A DNA stretch of 64,000 bases from CAZVNZ01 sp964628515 (GTDB lineage: Bacteria; Bacillota; Clostridia; Christensenellales; Christensenellaceae). Position numbers and translations under genes: made by a program. Within the stretch, counting starts at the first letter, position 1, and each line of letters opens with the position of its first letter. This document shows positions 8,111-17,448 of the stretch, in pieces. The notes under the pieces are model-generated. The model was not told the origin of the DNA. It ran no database searches and worked only from the letters and a program-made list of their open reading frames with translations. The stretch covers positions 1 through 64,000 of the forward strand of contig CAZVNZ010000005.1 of NCBI GenBank assembly GCA_964628515.1, read 5' to 3'.

Positions 8111-9169
8111 ATGGAAATAAGAAAAGCAACACAGTTAAAGGAAAAGCCAAAAGACGAAAGCAAGTTAGGCTTCGGGCAGATTTTTACAGACCATATGTTT
8201 ATTATGGAATATTCCCAAGGGGAGGGTTGGAAAAACCCCCAAATAAAGCCCTACGAGAATTTTAGCATTTCTCCGGCATCCACCGTGCTACATTACGGGC
8301 AGGAGGTTTTTGAAGGGCTAAAGGCATACAGAAATGTTTCGGGCGGAGTAAATCTTTTCAGACCAAAAGATAACTTTAAGCGTATGAGCGTTTCCGCAAA
8401 ACGCCTTGCAATGCCGGAATTTAACGAAGAGCTTGCAATGGAAGGCTTGCTGGAACTGCTAAAATTAGAGCAGGATTGGGTACCCTCTAAAAAAGGTACT
8501 TCTCTGTATATAAGACCAAACTTTATTGGTGTAGACAGATTTTTAGGGGTACGTGCCTCAAGAGATTATCTGTTTTATATAATGGTAGGCCCTGTTGGGG
8601 AGTATTACGCAAACGGGCTTGCACCCACAAAAATTCTTGTGGAAACGGATTACGTCCGCTCCGCTAAAGGCGGTTTGGGTTTTGCCAAAACGGCGGCTAA
8701 TTATGCGGCATCACTAATAGCAAGCGAGGAAGCCAAAGAAAAAGGGTGCGACCAAGTTTTGTGGCTTGATGCTAAAGACCATAAATACATAGAAGAAGTA
8801 GGCTCTATGAATATGATGTTTGTAATAGACGGAAAGCTTGTAACCCCTAATTTAAACGGTACAATACTACCCGGAGTTACAAGAGACAGCGTACTTGTTC
8901 TTGCAAAAGATATGGGTATGGCTGTGGAAGAAAGACAAATATCCGTAGACGAAGTAATAAGCAAAGCAAAAACAGGAGAGCTTTCCGAGGCGTTTGGCAC
9001 GGGTACGGCAGCGGTTATTAGTCCTGTTGGGGAATTTGTATACAAGGACGAAGTTATACAAGTGGCAGGTAATAAAATGGGGAAATATGCACAAATTTTC
9101 TTTGATACGCTCACAAAAATTCAATACATGGAAATCGAAGATAAATTTAATTGGATTTTAGAACTGTAA
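8111..9169 (+). CDS. ilvE: Branched-chain amino acid aminotransferase
   Basis: A PLP fold-type IV enzyme (352 aa) that interconverts Leu, Ile and Val with their 2-oxo acids using glutamate/2-oxoglutarate. The PLP lysine is Lys193 in 'GGLGFAKTAANYAASL'. 'HYGQEVFEGLKAYR', 'SMNMMFV' and the phosphate-binding 'GTGTAAVISPVG' are intact. The length matches the type II (longer) bacterial BCAT family. It lies 14 bases after the YigZ-family gene with its own GGAATGG-type ribosome site, so it probably belongs to the same operon. Confidence 0.94.
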   Translation: MEIRKATQLKEKPKDESKLGFGQIFTDHMFIMEYSQGEGWKNPQIKPYENFSISPASTVLHYGQEVFEGLKAYRNVSGGVNLFRPKDNFKRMSVSAKRLAMPEFNEELAMEGLLELLKLEQDWVPSKKGTSLYIRPNFIGVDRFLGVRASRDYLFYIMVGPVGEYYANGLAPTKILVETDYVRSAKGGLGFAKTAANYAASLIASEEAKEKGCDQVLWLDAKDHKYIEEVGSMNMMFVIDGKLVTPNLNGTILPGVTRDSVLVLAKDMGMAVEERQISVDEVISKAKTGELSEAFGTGTAAVISPVGEFVYKDEVIQVAGNKMGKYAQIFFDTLTKIQYMEIEDKFNWILEL

Positions 9170-9184
9170 AAAGAGAGGTACATT

Positions 9185-11158
9185 ATGAAAAAGACGGTTT
9201 CTTATTTATTAATTATAATTTTAGCGGTAACTCTATTGTTTTCTGTAAACACAGTGGCTTTTGCCGCAGACGATGTTAAAATGAAGGTGTCTGTAAGCCC
9301 AAGCTCCCTATCTGCACCGGGTCCGGTAAAAATTAGCGTAACCCTTACAAATGCAGGAGATATGGACGCATCCAACATTGTGCTTACCTATCCACAGCCC
9401 ACAGGCAACGAAATCAGCATGGGCGGATTAGCCCCCGGCGCAACGGGAGACCACACCAACCCAAGCTGGAATATTTCCGAGGATATGCTAAACAGAGACT
9501 TAGTGTTTACACTAAGCTATACAGGTGTGGGTGCGGACGGTACTCCCGTCCAAAAAACCATGACTGCATCCGTTAAAATAGAAAAGAAAGACCAAGAAGT
9601 AAAGGTTTCGGGTAGCAGTAGTGTGGATAAAACAGAGGTAAACAAAGACGATAAGGTTAAATTTACTTTTGTATTAAATAACGAAGGCAACGTAACTTTA
9701 GAAAATGTAAAGCTAAACGCACCCCCCATAGAGGACGGAAGTCAGTTAGGCGATACCTTTACTTTAGAGGCAGGCAAGAAAAAAACCATGACATACACCA
9801 TTTCCGCCACAAAGGATATGGAGGTTAAGCCTGTATTTACCTACACGGCAGGGGGCAAAGAGGGTAAAACCACTTTAGAAACCCGTACGGTAAAAGTGGC
9901 AAATACCACTCCGGAGGCTACACAAAGCCAAGAAAGTGGCTCGGGTGGGCTTGTTGCCGTACTTGTATCGGATTTTTCCGCAACGGGCGCAACTCCGGGG
10001 CAGGAAGTTAAACTTAATTTAGATATTAACAACTCCGGCAGTAAAAAAATTACAGACTTAGCGGCTAAAGACTCGGCAGGTAATGCGGTAGTATTCGATA
10101 AAACCACATTAGCGGCCGGAGAAAGCGCAATAGGTGTGGCAACGGTAAAAGTAGATGCCACCACAAGCTATAAATTTGATGTTACGGGCAAAACAGAGGA
10201 CGGTACAGCCGTTTCTCTAACCTCAAACACGGTGGAAATAGCTGTAACGGGGCCGTCTCAGGCGCCCTCGCCGTCCCCTTCGGTAAGTCCGCAAAATGCA
10301 ATTAAAATACGAATTGGCGTAAGTACAACCTCGTTAGCTAAACCGGGTACGGTGGATTTTACCGTAACCGCAATAAATAAATCGGAAGATGTACTTTCAA
10401 ATATAGTGGTAAAAGAAGCAACTTTAGGTGCAATAGGTACTTTGGCGCAACTCTCCGCAGGCACAGAGGAGTCCTTTCCACCCAAAACGGTGGAAGTTAC
10501 GGAAACCTCAAGCTATGTATTTTCCGTATCCGCACAAATGTCTGATGGCACATTGGTAGAAAGTAGCGTTTCCCCCATAGAAATCACCGTAGAAGGTGAG
10601 GCAGGGGCGGATAACAATATGATGCTACTCATTATAATTATCATTGCTATTGCGGTGGTTGCGGTAGTGCTGGTACTGTATTTATTAAAACAAAAGAAAA
10701 AAGGTGGTATGTTTGGGGGTAAGGCTACATCATCATCAAAAGGAATAAACAAAAACGAAAGACCCAAACCTCAATACGCATCCCAAAAGGAAAGCCCAAG
10801 AGGAAAACCGAAAGAAACTCAAAGGCCTGTACGCAGAGAAGCCGCAAAACCTCAACGCAGAAACGAGAATTTTTACGACGAGAGGTTGGATAGCGCAGAC
10901 CAAGAGGAAGATTACGGCTACGAGGACAGAATAGAGCAAACCCAACGTGTACAACGGCAAAAACAGGAGATGTACGAAATAGAGCCGGTGCAGGAAAGCG
11001 AGCCACAGCCTCAGCATCAACCAAGACCAACAGGGGAAAGACCCCAAAGCACAAGCACGGCAGCTCCGAGAAGAGCCATAGGAGTACAGGAAGAGGCACC
11101 GCCACCTCCGGCGCCTAAGCCTTCTGCACCCGTTAAAAAGGATAGAAATAATTTTTAA
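9185..11158 (+). CDS. Membrane-anchored surface protein with Ig-like (CARDB/DUF11-type) repeats
   Basis: A 657-residue exported protein of unknown role. It has a cleavable-type signal peptide (cut probably after 'VAFA', near residue 28). About four Ig-like beta-sandwich repeats follow, at roughly 33-130, 140-235, 250-350 and 372-470, typical of CARDB/NEW3-like domains. A Ser/Pro linker precedes the fourth repeat. One membrane segment (about 478-500) is followed by a 150-residue cytoplasmic tail rich in Lys, Arg, Gln and Pro. The tail suggests an internal partner, so this may be a structural or adhesion protein. It sits between ilvE and tkt on the same strand. Confidence 0.75.
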   Translation: MKKTVSYLLIIILAVTLLFSVNTVAFAADDVKMKVSVSPSSLSAPGPVKISVTLTNAGDMDASNIVLTYPQPTGNEISMGGLAPGATGDHTNPSWNISEDMLNRDLVFTLSYTGVGADGTPVQKTMTASVKIEKKDQEVKVSGSSSVDKTEVNKDDKVKFTFVLNNEGNVTLENVKLNAPPIEDGSQLGDTFTLEAGKKKTMTYTISATKDMEVKPVFTYTAGGKEGKTTLETRTVKVANTTPEATQSQESGSGGLVAVLVSDFSATGATPGQEVKLNLDINNSGSKKITDLAAKDSAGNAVVFDKTTLAAGESAIGVATVKVDATTSYKFDVTGKTEDGTAVSLTSNTVEIAVTGPSQAPSPSPSVSPQNAIKIRIGVSTTSLAKPGTVDFTVTAINKSEDVLSNIVVKEATLGAIGTLAQLSAGTEESFPPKTVEVTETSSYVFSVSAQMSDGTLVESSVSPIEITVEGEAGADNNMMLLIIIIIAIAVVAVVLVLYLLKQKKKGGMFGGKATSSSKGINKNERPKPQYASQKESPRGKPKETQRPVRREAAKPQRRNENFYDERLDSADQEEDYGYEDRIEQTQRVQRQKQEMYEIEPVQESEPQPQHQPRPTGERPQSTSTAAPRRAIGVQEEAPPPPAPKPSAPVKKDRNNF

Positions 11159-11190
11159 AAAGTATATATAATTTTAAAGGAGATTAAGAA

Positions 11191-13167
11191 ATGAGCAAAG
11201 TAGATAAGACGGCAATTAACACCATTAGAGTATTAAGTGCGGAGGCTATCCAAAAGGCAAACAGCGGACATCCCGGCTTGCCAATGGGCTCTGCCCCTAT
11301 TGCTTATACTTTATGGGCTAAACATCTAAAGCATAATCCTAAAAGTCCTAATTGGCAAAACAGAGACAGATTTGTACTAAGTGCAGGGCATGGCTCTATG
11401 CTTTTGTACTCCCTACTCCACATGTTTAATTACGGCTTAACAATGGACGATATTAAAAACTTCAGACAATGGGGCTCTAAAACTCCGGGGCATCCGGAAT
11501 TTGGGCATACCGTGGGTGTAGACGCAACCTCAGGGCCTTTAGGGCAGGGTATTGCAATGGCGGTTGGCTTTGCAATGGCAGAAACTCACCTTGCAAGTGT
11601 TTTTAATAAGGATGATTTTAACGTGGTGGATCACTACACATATGCACTAACGGGGGACGGTTGTCTGCAAGAAGGTGTAAGCGGAGAGGCAAGTTCTCTT
11701 GCCGGTACTTTAGAGTTAGGCAAATTAATTGTACTTTACGATAAAAACGATATTACAATAGAAGGGGATATTAGCGTAACTTTCGGCGAGGACGTTAAAA
11801 AACGTTACAAAGCTTACGGTTGGCAGGTGCTGGAGGTAGAAGAAGGCAACACGGATATAGATGCCATAAGCAATGCCATAAAAGAAGCCAAAGCAGAAAA
11901 AACCAAGCCCTCTTTAATTATTGTAAAAACCAAAATAGGCTATGGTTGCCCTGCTGTTGAGGGTAAGGCAAAATGCCACGGCGCACCTTTGGGCGAGGAT
12001 AATATTAAGGAATTAAAAGAAACATTAAAATGGGAGTACGAGCCCTTTACCGTTCCCGAAGAGGTTAAAAAACACATAAGCGAGCTTCAAGACGTATACA
12101 CCCAAGAGGAAAATCAATGGAAGGAGCTTATGGCTAAATACACCGCAAAATACCCCGACCTTGCAAAGCAGTACGAGCAGTATTTTGCACCCGTAAACAC
12201 CAAACTGTTTGAGGACGAAAGCTACTGGCAGTTTGAAGATAAGCCGGTAGCCACAAGACAATCCTCGGGCGAGGTTATAAACAGACTGGCTAAAATGTTG
12301 CCAAACCTAATGGGTGGCAGTGCGGACTTAGCGCCTGCCAACAATTCGGATATGAAAGACAGAGAGTTTTACAGCATAGCTAACAGAGGTGGCACTAATA
12401 TCCACTTTGGTATTAGAGAGTTTGCAATGGCGGCAATTTGCAACGGTATGAAATTACACGGCGGAGTAGTGCCTTACTGTGCAACCTTCTTAGTTTTCAG
12501 CGATTACCTAAAGGGCGCTATAAGAATGTCCTCCCTTATGAATTTAGGTGTAACCTACGTGCTTACTCACGACTCCATCGGTGTGGGCGAGGACGGACCA
12601 ACCCACGAGCCCATAGAGCATTTAGCGGCGCTTAGAGCAACTCCCGGCGTATACACCTGGAGACCGGCGGACAGCAAAGAAACGGCGGCGGCATATATGT
12701 TTGCCATGACAAAAAATGCGCCAAACGCAATAGCGCTTTCCCGTCAACCATTACCTCAACAGGAAAAAACGGGCAAAGACGCACTAAAGGGCGGTTATGC
12801 CATAAACGATGTTGCCAATCCGGATGTAATACTAATTGCAACGGGTAGCGAGGTAGAGCTTTGCATGCAGTCCGCAAAACAGCTTGAAGGGGAAGGCATT
12901 AAGGCAAGAGTGGTTTCCATGCCTTGTATGGAGCTTTTTGAAGAGCAAGAGGACGCTTACAAAAAATCCGTACTGCCCTGCAACGTTACTTCAAGGGTGA
13001 TAGTAGAGGCAGGAACATCCTTCGGTTGGGCTAAATATGCCGGATTTGAAGGGCAATATGTAACCATAGACCACTTCGGCGCATCTGCACCGGCGGCTAC
13101 ATTGTTTAAAGAATTTGGGTTTACTCAAGAGGCAGTAGTTGCGGCGGCAAAAAAAGCTGTAAAATAA
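11191..13167 (+). CDS. tkt: Transketolase
   Basis: A thiamine-diphosphate enzyme of the non-oxidative pentose phosphate pathway that moves two-carbon ketol units between sugar phosphates. It is full length (658 aa). The N-terminal TPP domain has 'GHPGLPMGSAP' and the 'GDGCLQEG...' TPP/metal motif near 156-190. The pyrimidine-binding domain has 'FGIREFAMAAICNGM' and the substrate-binding 'HDSIGVGEDGPTHEP'. The C-terminal domain follows 'ATGSEVELC'. A clear ribosome site, AAAGGAG, precedes it and a hairpin lies downstream. It would supply and drain pentose phosphates made by the sugar cluster at 16-32 kb. Confidence 0.97.
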   Translation: MSKVDKTAINTIRVLSAEAIQKANSGHPGLPMGSAPIAYTLWAKHLKHNPKSPNWQNRDRFVLSAGHGSMLLYSLLHMFNYGLTMDDIKNFRQWGSKTPGHPEFGHTVGVDATSGPLGQGIAMAVGFAMAETHLASVFNKDDFNVVDHYTYALTGDGCLQEGVSGEASSLAGTLELGKLIVLYDKNDITIEGDISVTFGEDVKKRYKAYGWQVLEVEEGNTDIDAISNAIKEAKAEKTKPSLIIVKTKIGYGCPAVEGKAKCHGAPLGEDNIKELKETLKWEYEPFTVPEEVKKHISELQDVYTQEENQWKELMAKYTAKYPDLAKQYEQYFAPVNTKLFEDESYWQFEDKPVATRQSSGEVINRLAKMLPNLMGGSADLAPANNSDMKDREFYSIANRGGTNIHFGIREFAMAAICNGMKLHGGVVPYCATFLVFSDYLKGAIRMSSLMNLGVTYVLTHDSIGVGEDGPTHEPIEHLAALRATPGVYTWRPADSKETAAAYMFAMTKNAPNAIALSRQPLPQQEKTGKDALKGGYAINDVANPDVILIATGSEVELCMQSAKQLEGEGIKARVVSMPCMELFEEQEDAYKKSVLPCNVTSRVIVEAGTSFGWAKYAGFEGQYVTIDHFGASAPAATLFKEFGFTQEAVVAAAKKAVK

Positions 13168-13194
13168 GTTAAACGGTACTTAAATCAGTATTTT

Positions 13195-13224
13195 ATGGGA
13201 GAGCGGTATCGTTCTCCCATTTTA
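13195..13224 (+). terminator. Rho-independent terminator after tkt
   Basis: ATGGGAGA (13195-13202) pairs with TCTCCCAT (13213-13220) around a 10-base loop and is followed by a short T run. It ends the tkt transcript before the kinase gene. Confidence 0.65.
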
Positions 13225-13241
13225 AAACTAACGAGGTAGAG

Positions 13242-14081
13242 ATGACAAACTTTGATTTTGATTTAGTTGTGAAAATAGGCTCTATGGCGCTTATTCGTAA
13301 GGAAGACAACGACATAGACTATAATATTTTTGCAAGATTAAGCTCCCATTTAAAACCGGGCAGTATTTTGGTGTCCTCGGGGGCTACGGAAATTGGCAGA
13401 ATAGATTATATGCAAAGAAACGGAGGGTTAGAGCTTAAAGGCAATATGGAGGAGATAAAAACCGCCTATTCCGCCCAAGGTCAACCCATTTTAATGCAGT
13501 TGTACAGAATGTTTGTAAATCCCAAATATTCTTTAAGACAGGTGCTTGTAGAGCATAGCCACTTTAACAACGAGGATAAGGCACGGCACATAAAAAATCT
13601 GCTGTTTAATGCGGCAAACCAAAACGCAATCCCCATTATTAATTATAATGATGCAGTTTCAGACAGGGAAAATATGCGTTTGGAGCTCCTTAATTTAAGC
13701 GACAACAAAGACGAAGTGGTGGAGTGCATAGACAACGACGAAACGGCGGCGGTAATAGCAAGATTGGTAAACGCAAAACTACTTGTAATTTTGTCCAGCA
13801 TAGACGGTATTTACGCAGACCCTAAGGACAGCGCCACCATCATAGAAGAGGTGGTGGGGGAAAGCTACGAGGAAGTGGAGGCAAAAATAGACGAAATGAT
13901 AAACTTTTGCAAGGGTGCATCCCGAGTGGGTGCAAACGGCGCAGGGGCAAAGCTGAAATTTGCAAAAGAGCCCCTTAAAAACGGCACTACGGTAATAATA
14001 GGCAATGCAAAGGAAAATTTAAACGATATTATAGAAGGCAGGGTAAAAAGGACAATGCTAAAAATAAATTCGGGAGTGTAA
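13242..14081 (+). CDS. Glutamate 5-kinase-like amino acid kinase
   Basis: A cytoplasmic amino-acid-kinase-fold protein (279 aa), closest to glutamate 5-kinase, which phosphorylates glutamate for proline synthesis. 'LVVKIGS' starts the nucleotide-binding fold, 'LVSSGATEIG' is the phosphate loop, 'CIDNDETAAVIA' and 'LSSIDGIYADP' are the typical substrate/ATP segments, and 'GANGAGAKL' replaces the usual 'GTGGMxTKL'. There is no C-terminal PUA domain and no proA beside it. It is therefore either a short ProB or a relative with another substrate. It ends 3 bases before recQ. Confidence 0.7.
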   Translation: MTNFDFDLVVKIGSMALIRKEDNDIDYNIFARLSSHLKPGSILVSSGATEIGRIDYMQRNGGLELKGNMEEIKTAYSAQGQPILMQLYRMFVNPKYSLRQVLVEHSHFNNEDKARHIKNLLFNAANQNAIPIINYNDAVSDRENMRLELLNLSDNKDEVVECIDNDETAAVIARLVNAKLLVILSSIDGIYADPKDSATIIEEVVGESYEEVEAKIDEMINFCKGASRVGANGAGAKLKFAKEPLKNGTTVIIGNAKENLNDIIEGRVKRTMLKINSGV

Positions 14082-14084
14082 ACC

Positions 14085-15896
14085 ATGTATAAAAGGGTGC
14101 TTAAAGAATACTTCGGCTACGAAGATTTTAGGGAAGGGCAGGAGTTTTTTATAAAAAATATCCTTGAAGGCAGGGATGTTTTGGGTGTTATGCCCACAGG
14201 AGCGGGGAAATCCATATGTTTTCAAGTCCCCGCTCTTGTGTTTGAAGGCATTACAATAGTGGTTTCTCCCCTTATTTCTTTGATGAAAGATCAAGTGCTT
14301 GCACTAAGGCAGGCAGGCATTAATGCGGCTTTTATTAACAGCTCTCTAACACCCGAGCAGTCCTATAAGGCGTTAGCCAACGCAAAAAAAGGGGAGTACA
14401 AAATAATATACATAGCACCCGAGCGCCTTTCAAACCCGGAGTTTTTAGAGTTTGCCCAAAACACAAACATAGCCTTGCTTGCGGTGGACGAAGCCCATTG
14501 TATTTCCGCATGGGGACAGGATTTCCGCCCAAGCTATTTAAAAATTACGGATTTTGGGGAAAAACTAACCAAAAGACCTGTAATATGTGCATTTACGGCA
14601 ACGGCTACCAAGCAGGTGCAGGATGATATTACAGAAAAGCTAAAATTAGAAGACCCACAAATAAAAGTAACGGGATTTGACAGGCAAAACCTTTATTTTG
14701 AGGTAAGCAAGCCTAAAAGCAAAGATAAAGCCCTAATAGGTTTTTTGGAGAAAAACAAAGATAAAACGGGTATTGTCTACTGTGCAACACGAAAAAAGGT
14801 AGAGGCGATACACGAGAGGCTAAAGCACGAGGGCTACAGCGTAACTAAGTACCATGCAGGGCTACCGGACGAGGAAAGACGGCAAAATCAAGAGGATTTT
14901 ATTTTTGATAAAAAGCAAATTATAGTAGCAACCAACGCATTTGGTATGGGTATAGATAAATCTAACGTTGCCTATGTGGTGCATTTTAATATGCCAAAGG
15001 ATATGGAAAGCTACTATCAAGAGGCAGGCAGGGCAGGCAGAGACGGCAGCGAGGCTAAGTGCATAATGTATTACAGCCCACAGGACGTGCGCACCATCAA
15101 CTTTTTTATAGAAAACGACAAAGACAAGGAATACGAGGACGAAGAAACGGCAAAAGCCATAAAAGAAAGGGATAAAGACAGGCTAAAGCTAATAACCTTT
15201 TACTGCACTACAAAAGGTTGCCTAAGAGAATACATACTAAAGTATTTTGGCGAAAAACCAAAAAGCTACTGCGGAAACTGCGGTAACTGCATTGCAAACT
15301 TTAAATTAAAAGATGTTACGGTGGACGGGCAAAAAATTCTCTCCTGCATAAAACGCACTAAGGAAAGATACGGCGCAAGCACCATAGTAGACGTACTAAA
15401 GGGCAGTAAAAACGAAAAAACCTTACGACTAAATTTAAACAACCAAAGCACCTATGGCATTATGAAGGAAGAAAGCGCCCAATATGTAAGGGAAATTATA
15501 AGCCATTTAGAATTTAACGGCTATATAAGCACTACAAAAGACGAGTTTCCCGTTATAAAACTAACCCCAAAAGCAAAGGAAATTCTTTTCGAGGGGGAAA
15601 AACTCATTATTAAGATTAACGAAGCCACCCAAACGGAGGAAGCAAAAGGGGCGCACACAGACACAGAGGTGGATAAAGCGCTGTTTTCAAGGCTTGCTAC
15701 CCTACGCAAAAAATTTGCCTACGAGCAAGGAGTGCCGGCTTTTGTGGTTTTTAGTGATGCCACTCTAAAAGATATGTGCCTAAAAATGCCAAAAAGCGAG
15801 GAGGAAATGTTGGCTGTTTCGGGTGTGGGTTTAGTAAAATTTAAGCGGTACGGCAAGGAGTTTTTAGAGGAAGTCAATAAACCTTCCGAGGAATAA
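14085..15896 (+). CDS. recQ: ATP-dependent DNA helicase RecQ
   Basis: A 3'-5' superfamily 2 helicase for recombination and replication-fork repair (603 aa). Walker A is 'MPTGAGKS' near residue 40, the DEAH box is 'VDEAHCISAWGQDF' near 134, and the RecQ-specific 'GRAGRDG' motif VI is intact. A zinc-binding subdomain with cysteines at about 378-405 ('SYCGNCGNC') follows. The winged-helix RQC region and a C-terminal HRDC domain (about 523-600) complete the standard layout. It is probably translated from the same message as the preceding kinase. Confidence 0.95.
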   Translation: MYKRVLKEYFGYEDFREGQEFFIKNILEGRDVLGVMPTGAGKSICFQVPALVFEGITIVVSPLISLMKDQVLALRQAGINAAFINSSLTPEQSYKALANAKKGEYKIIYIAPERLSNPEFLEFAQNTNIALLAVDEAHCISAWGQDFRPSYLKITDFGEKLTKRPVICAFTATATKQVQDDITEKLKLEDPQIKVTGFDRQNLYFEVSKPKSKDKALIGFLEKNKDKTGIVYCATRKKVEAIHERLKHEGYSVTKYHAGLPDEERRQNQEDFIFDKKQIIVATNAFGMGIDKSNVAYVVHFNMPKDMESYYQEAGRAGRDGSEAKCIMYYSPQDVRTINFFIENDKDKEYEDEETAKAIKERDKDRLKLITFYCTTKGCLREYILKYFGEKPKSYCGNCGNCIANFKLKDVTVDGQKILSCIKRTKERYGASTIVDVLKGSKNEKTLRLNLNNQSTYGIMKEESAQYVREIISHLEFNGYISTTKDEFPVIKLTPKAKEILFEGEKLIIKINEATQTEEAKGAHTDTEVDKALFSRLATLRKKFAYEQGVPAFVVFSDATLKDMCLKMPKSEEEMLAVSGVGLVKFKRYGKEFLEEVNKPSEE

Positions 15897-15908
15897 CCTA
15901 ATTACTGC

Positions 15909-15926
15909 GCCCTACTTTTTTAGGGC
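15909..15926. terminator. Possible bidirectional hairpin between convergent genes
   Basis: GCCCTA (15909-15914) pairs with TAGGGC (15921-15926) around a T-rich loop between recQ and the convergent DUF1622 gene. It overlaps the DUF1622 stop codon, and the following T content is modest, so its strength is uncertain. Confidence 0.35.
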
Positions 15927-16274
15927 ATTTCTGTCAATCATCCCCGATTCTCTAACCTCTTTATTTAAGAAATAAGATATTACCGTACGTATTGCAACAA
16001 TAGCCCCAAGTTTAATAATATCTTCAAAGGTAGGCTTTACAATGGAGTCTATAATATCTGCGGCAATTAAAATTTCCAAGCTGAGCAAAACATAACTGCC
16101 AAAAACATTTTTCGTGTCCGTTAGGCGCTTTAGCCTTTCTGCATACGGAATTTTTTTTAGGTTGGCACTAAAAAAATCTTTGCCGGCTATAACCGCCCCC
16201 CAAACTAAAATCAGTATAGAAAGTACATTAAGGCAGGTGGTTACCACCGCCAAAACAGGCGCTAATTGCTCCAT
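15912..16274 (-). CDS. DUF1622 family membrane protein
   Basis: A 120-residue integral membrane protein with three likely membrane segments (about 7-33, 58-80 and 88-107). The conserved 'GSYVLLSLEILIAADII' segment and 'AIVAIRTVISYFL' identify DUF1622, a family of small membrane proteins of unknown function. It is convergent with recQ and preceded on its own strand by GGAGG-type bases. Confidence 0.85.
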   Translation of the reverse strand: MEQLAPVLAVVTTCLNVLSILILVWGAVIAGKDFFSANLKKIPYAERLKRLTDTKNVFGSYVLLSLEILIAADIIDSIVKPTFEDIIKLGAIVAIRTVISYFLNKEVRESGMIDRNALKK

Positions 16275-16352
16275 TGGAATCCCTCCGTTTTTTTATTTTA
16301 TTATAACATATCGGCAAAACAAATACAGCTAATTTTTTATATAAAAAATGCG

Positions 16353-16366
16353 TGCTCATATGTGCA
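16353..16366. promoter_or_regulatory. Operator-like dyad upstream of the dehydrogenase operon (site 1 of 3)
   Basis: TGCTCA-TA-TGTGCA, extended to an 18-base near-palindrome by flanking CG on both sides. It lies about 55 bases upstream of a TATAAT (16421-16426) that has no good -35 at normal spacing; TTGACG at 16386 is 29 bases away. This position suits activation or looping. Matching dyads occur at 20549 and 29732. Confidence 0.55.
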
Positions 16367-16451
16367 CGATGTTGTCCTAAAGTTATTGACGTTACACCTT
16401 TATTGTGTAAAAATTAGGCATATAATATTCAATATTTAGGAGGATATAAAA

Positions 16452-17411
16452 GTGTCACTTACCAATAAAGACAGGTTAGATATTTACGAAACCATGTTAC
16501 TAATACGTGCAACGGATTTAAAAATGATTGAATTATTTAAAAAGGGAGAAATCGAAGGGCATATGCTCCCATGTGCAGGACAGGAGGCAATTCCGGCTAC
16601 AATGGCTAAAGTTTACAACGACGAGGATATTTTAATTACGGGACACAGAGGTGGCGGACACTATATGGCAAGAGGGTGTAATTACAAGGCGATGTGGGCA
16701 GAGCTGTTTGGCAGGGTTACAGGTATAGATAAAGGCAGAGGCGGACAGTTACACTTAATGGATGCAAGCAAAAAGGCAATTACAGGCAATGCGGTTGTAG
16801 GCGCACAATACAGCATAGCCACAGGTGCCGGGTTTGTGGCAAGAAAGGACAAAGTTATGTGCGTTTGTGTGGGGGGTGAAGGCTCTACCAACAGAGGTAC
16901 TTTCCACGAAAGTTTAAATATGGCGGTGGTGCAAAACCTACCTATATTATATGTAATAGAGCATAACAACAGACAAATGTGGAATAACTGCACGGAAACC
17001 ACCGCCCTTGAGCATGTGTGGCAAAGAGGGGCGGCATACGGTATGAAAGGGGCACAGGTAGACGGCAACGACCCTGACGCAATTTACGAAAAAGCAATGG
17101 AGTTTGCAAGAGAAATTAAAGAGGGTGGCAAACCTTGTATACTCGAGTGCAGTACAAATAAATGGACGGATAGCGTAAGTAACGTAAGAAATACTCCTCA
17201 AGCAATAGAGGAAATCAAAAAACCGCAGTACGATGCTATTTGTAGATGGGAAGCCAAGCTCACCAAAGAGGGCATTTTAAACGAGCAATTAATGGCAGAA
17301 ATTAAAAATAAAGTAGAAAGCAAGCTAAACGAGGCGGTGGAATATGCAAGAAACAGCAGTCTGCCAAATAGCACAGACGGTATGGACGAAGTATACAGTA
17401 TGCCCGTTTAA
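16452..17411 (+). CDS. TPP-dependent 2-oxo acid/acetoin dehydrogenase E1, alpha subunit
   Basis: The alpha half of a heterotetrameric E1 that decarboxylates a 2-oxo acid (pyruvate or similar) or cleaves acetoin with thiamine diphosphate. The gene starts at GTG, eight bases after AGGAGG. The TPP motif is 'GGEGSTNRGTFHESLN', beginning near residue 141; 'GHRGGGHYMARG' and 'GRGGQLHLMD' are typical family segments. At 319 aa it is the short AcoA/PdhA type. The beta, E2 and (later) E3 genes follow on the same strand, so a complete complex is encoded. Pyruvate and acetoin cannot be separated by sequence alone. Confidence 0.9.
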   Translation: MSLTNKDRLDIYETMLLIRATDLKMIELFKKGEIEGHMLPCAGQEAIPATMAKVYNDEDILITGHRGGGHYMARGCNYKAMWAELFGRVTGIDKGRGGQLHLMDASKKAITGNAVVGAQYSIATGAGFVARKDKVMCVCVGGEGSTNRGTFHESLNMAVVQNLPILYVIEHNNRQMWNNCTETTALEHVWQRGAAYGMKGAQVDGNDPDAIYEKAMEFAREIKEGGKPCILECSTNKWTDSVSNVRNTPQAIEEIKKPQYDAICRWEAKLTKEGILNEQLMAEIKNKVESKLNEAVEYARNSSLPNSTDGMDEVYSMPV

Positions 17412-17448
17412 ACACAAAAGCGGTAAAACTTTAAGGAGGTTTTTTAGT

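Noticed and set aside
10725..11105. Long open frames antisense to the tail of the Ig-repeat surface protein
   Set aside because: They mirror a repetitive, biased coding region, lack ribosome sites and have no recognisable domains.
17344..17448. N-terminal extension of the E1 beta gene from an upstream ATG
   Set aside because: It lies inside the alpha gene and lacks a ribosome site; AAGGAGG clearly marks the ATG at 17449.
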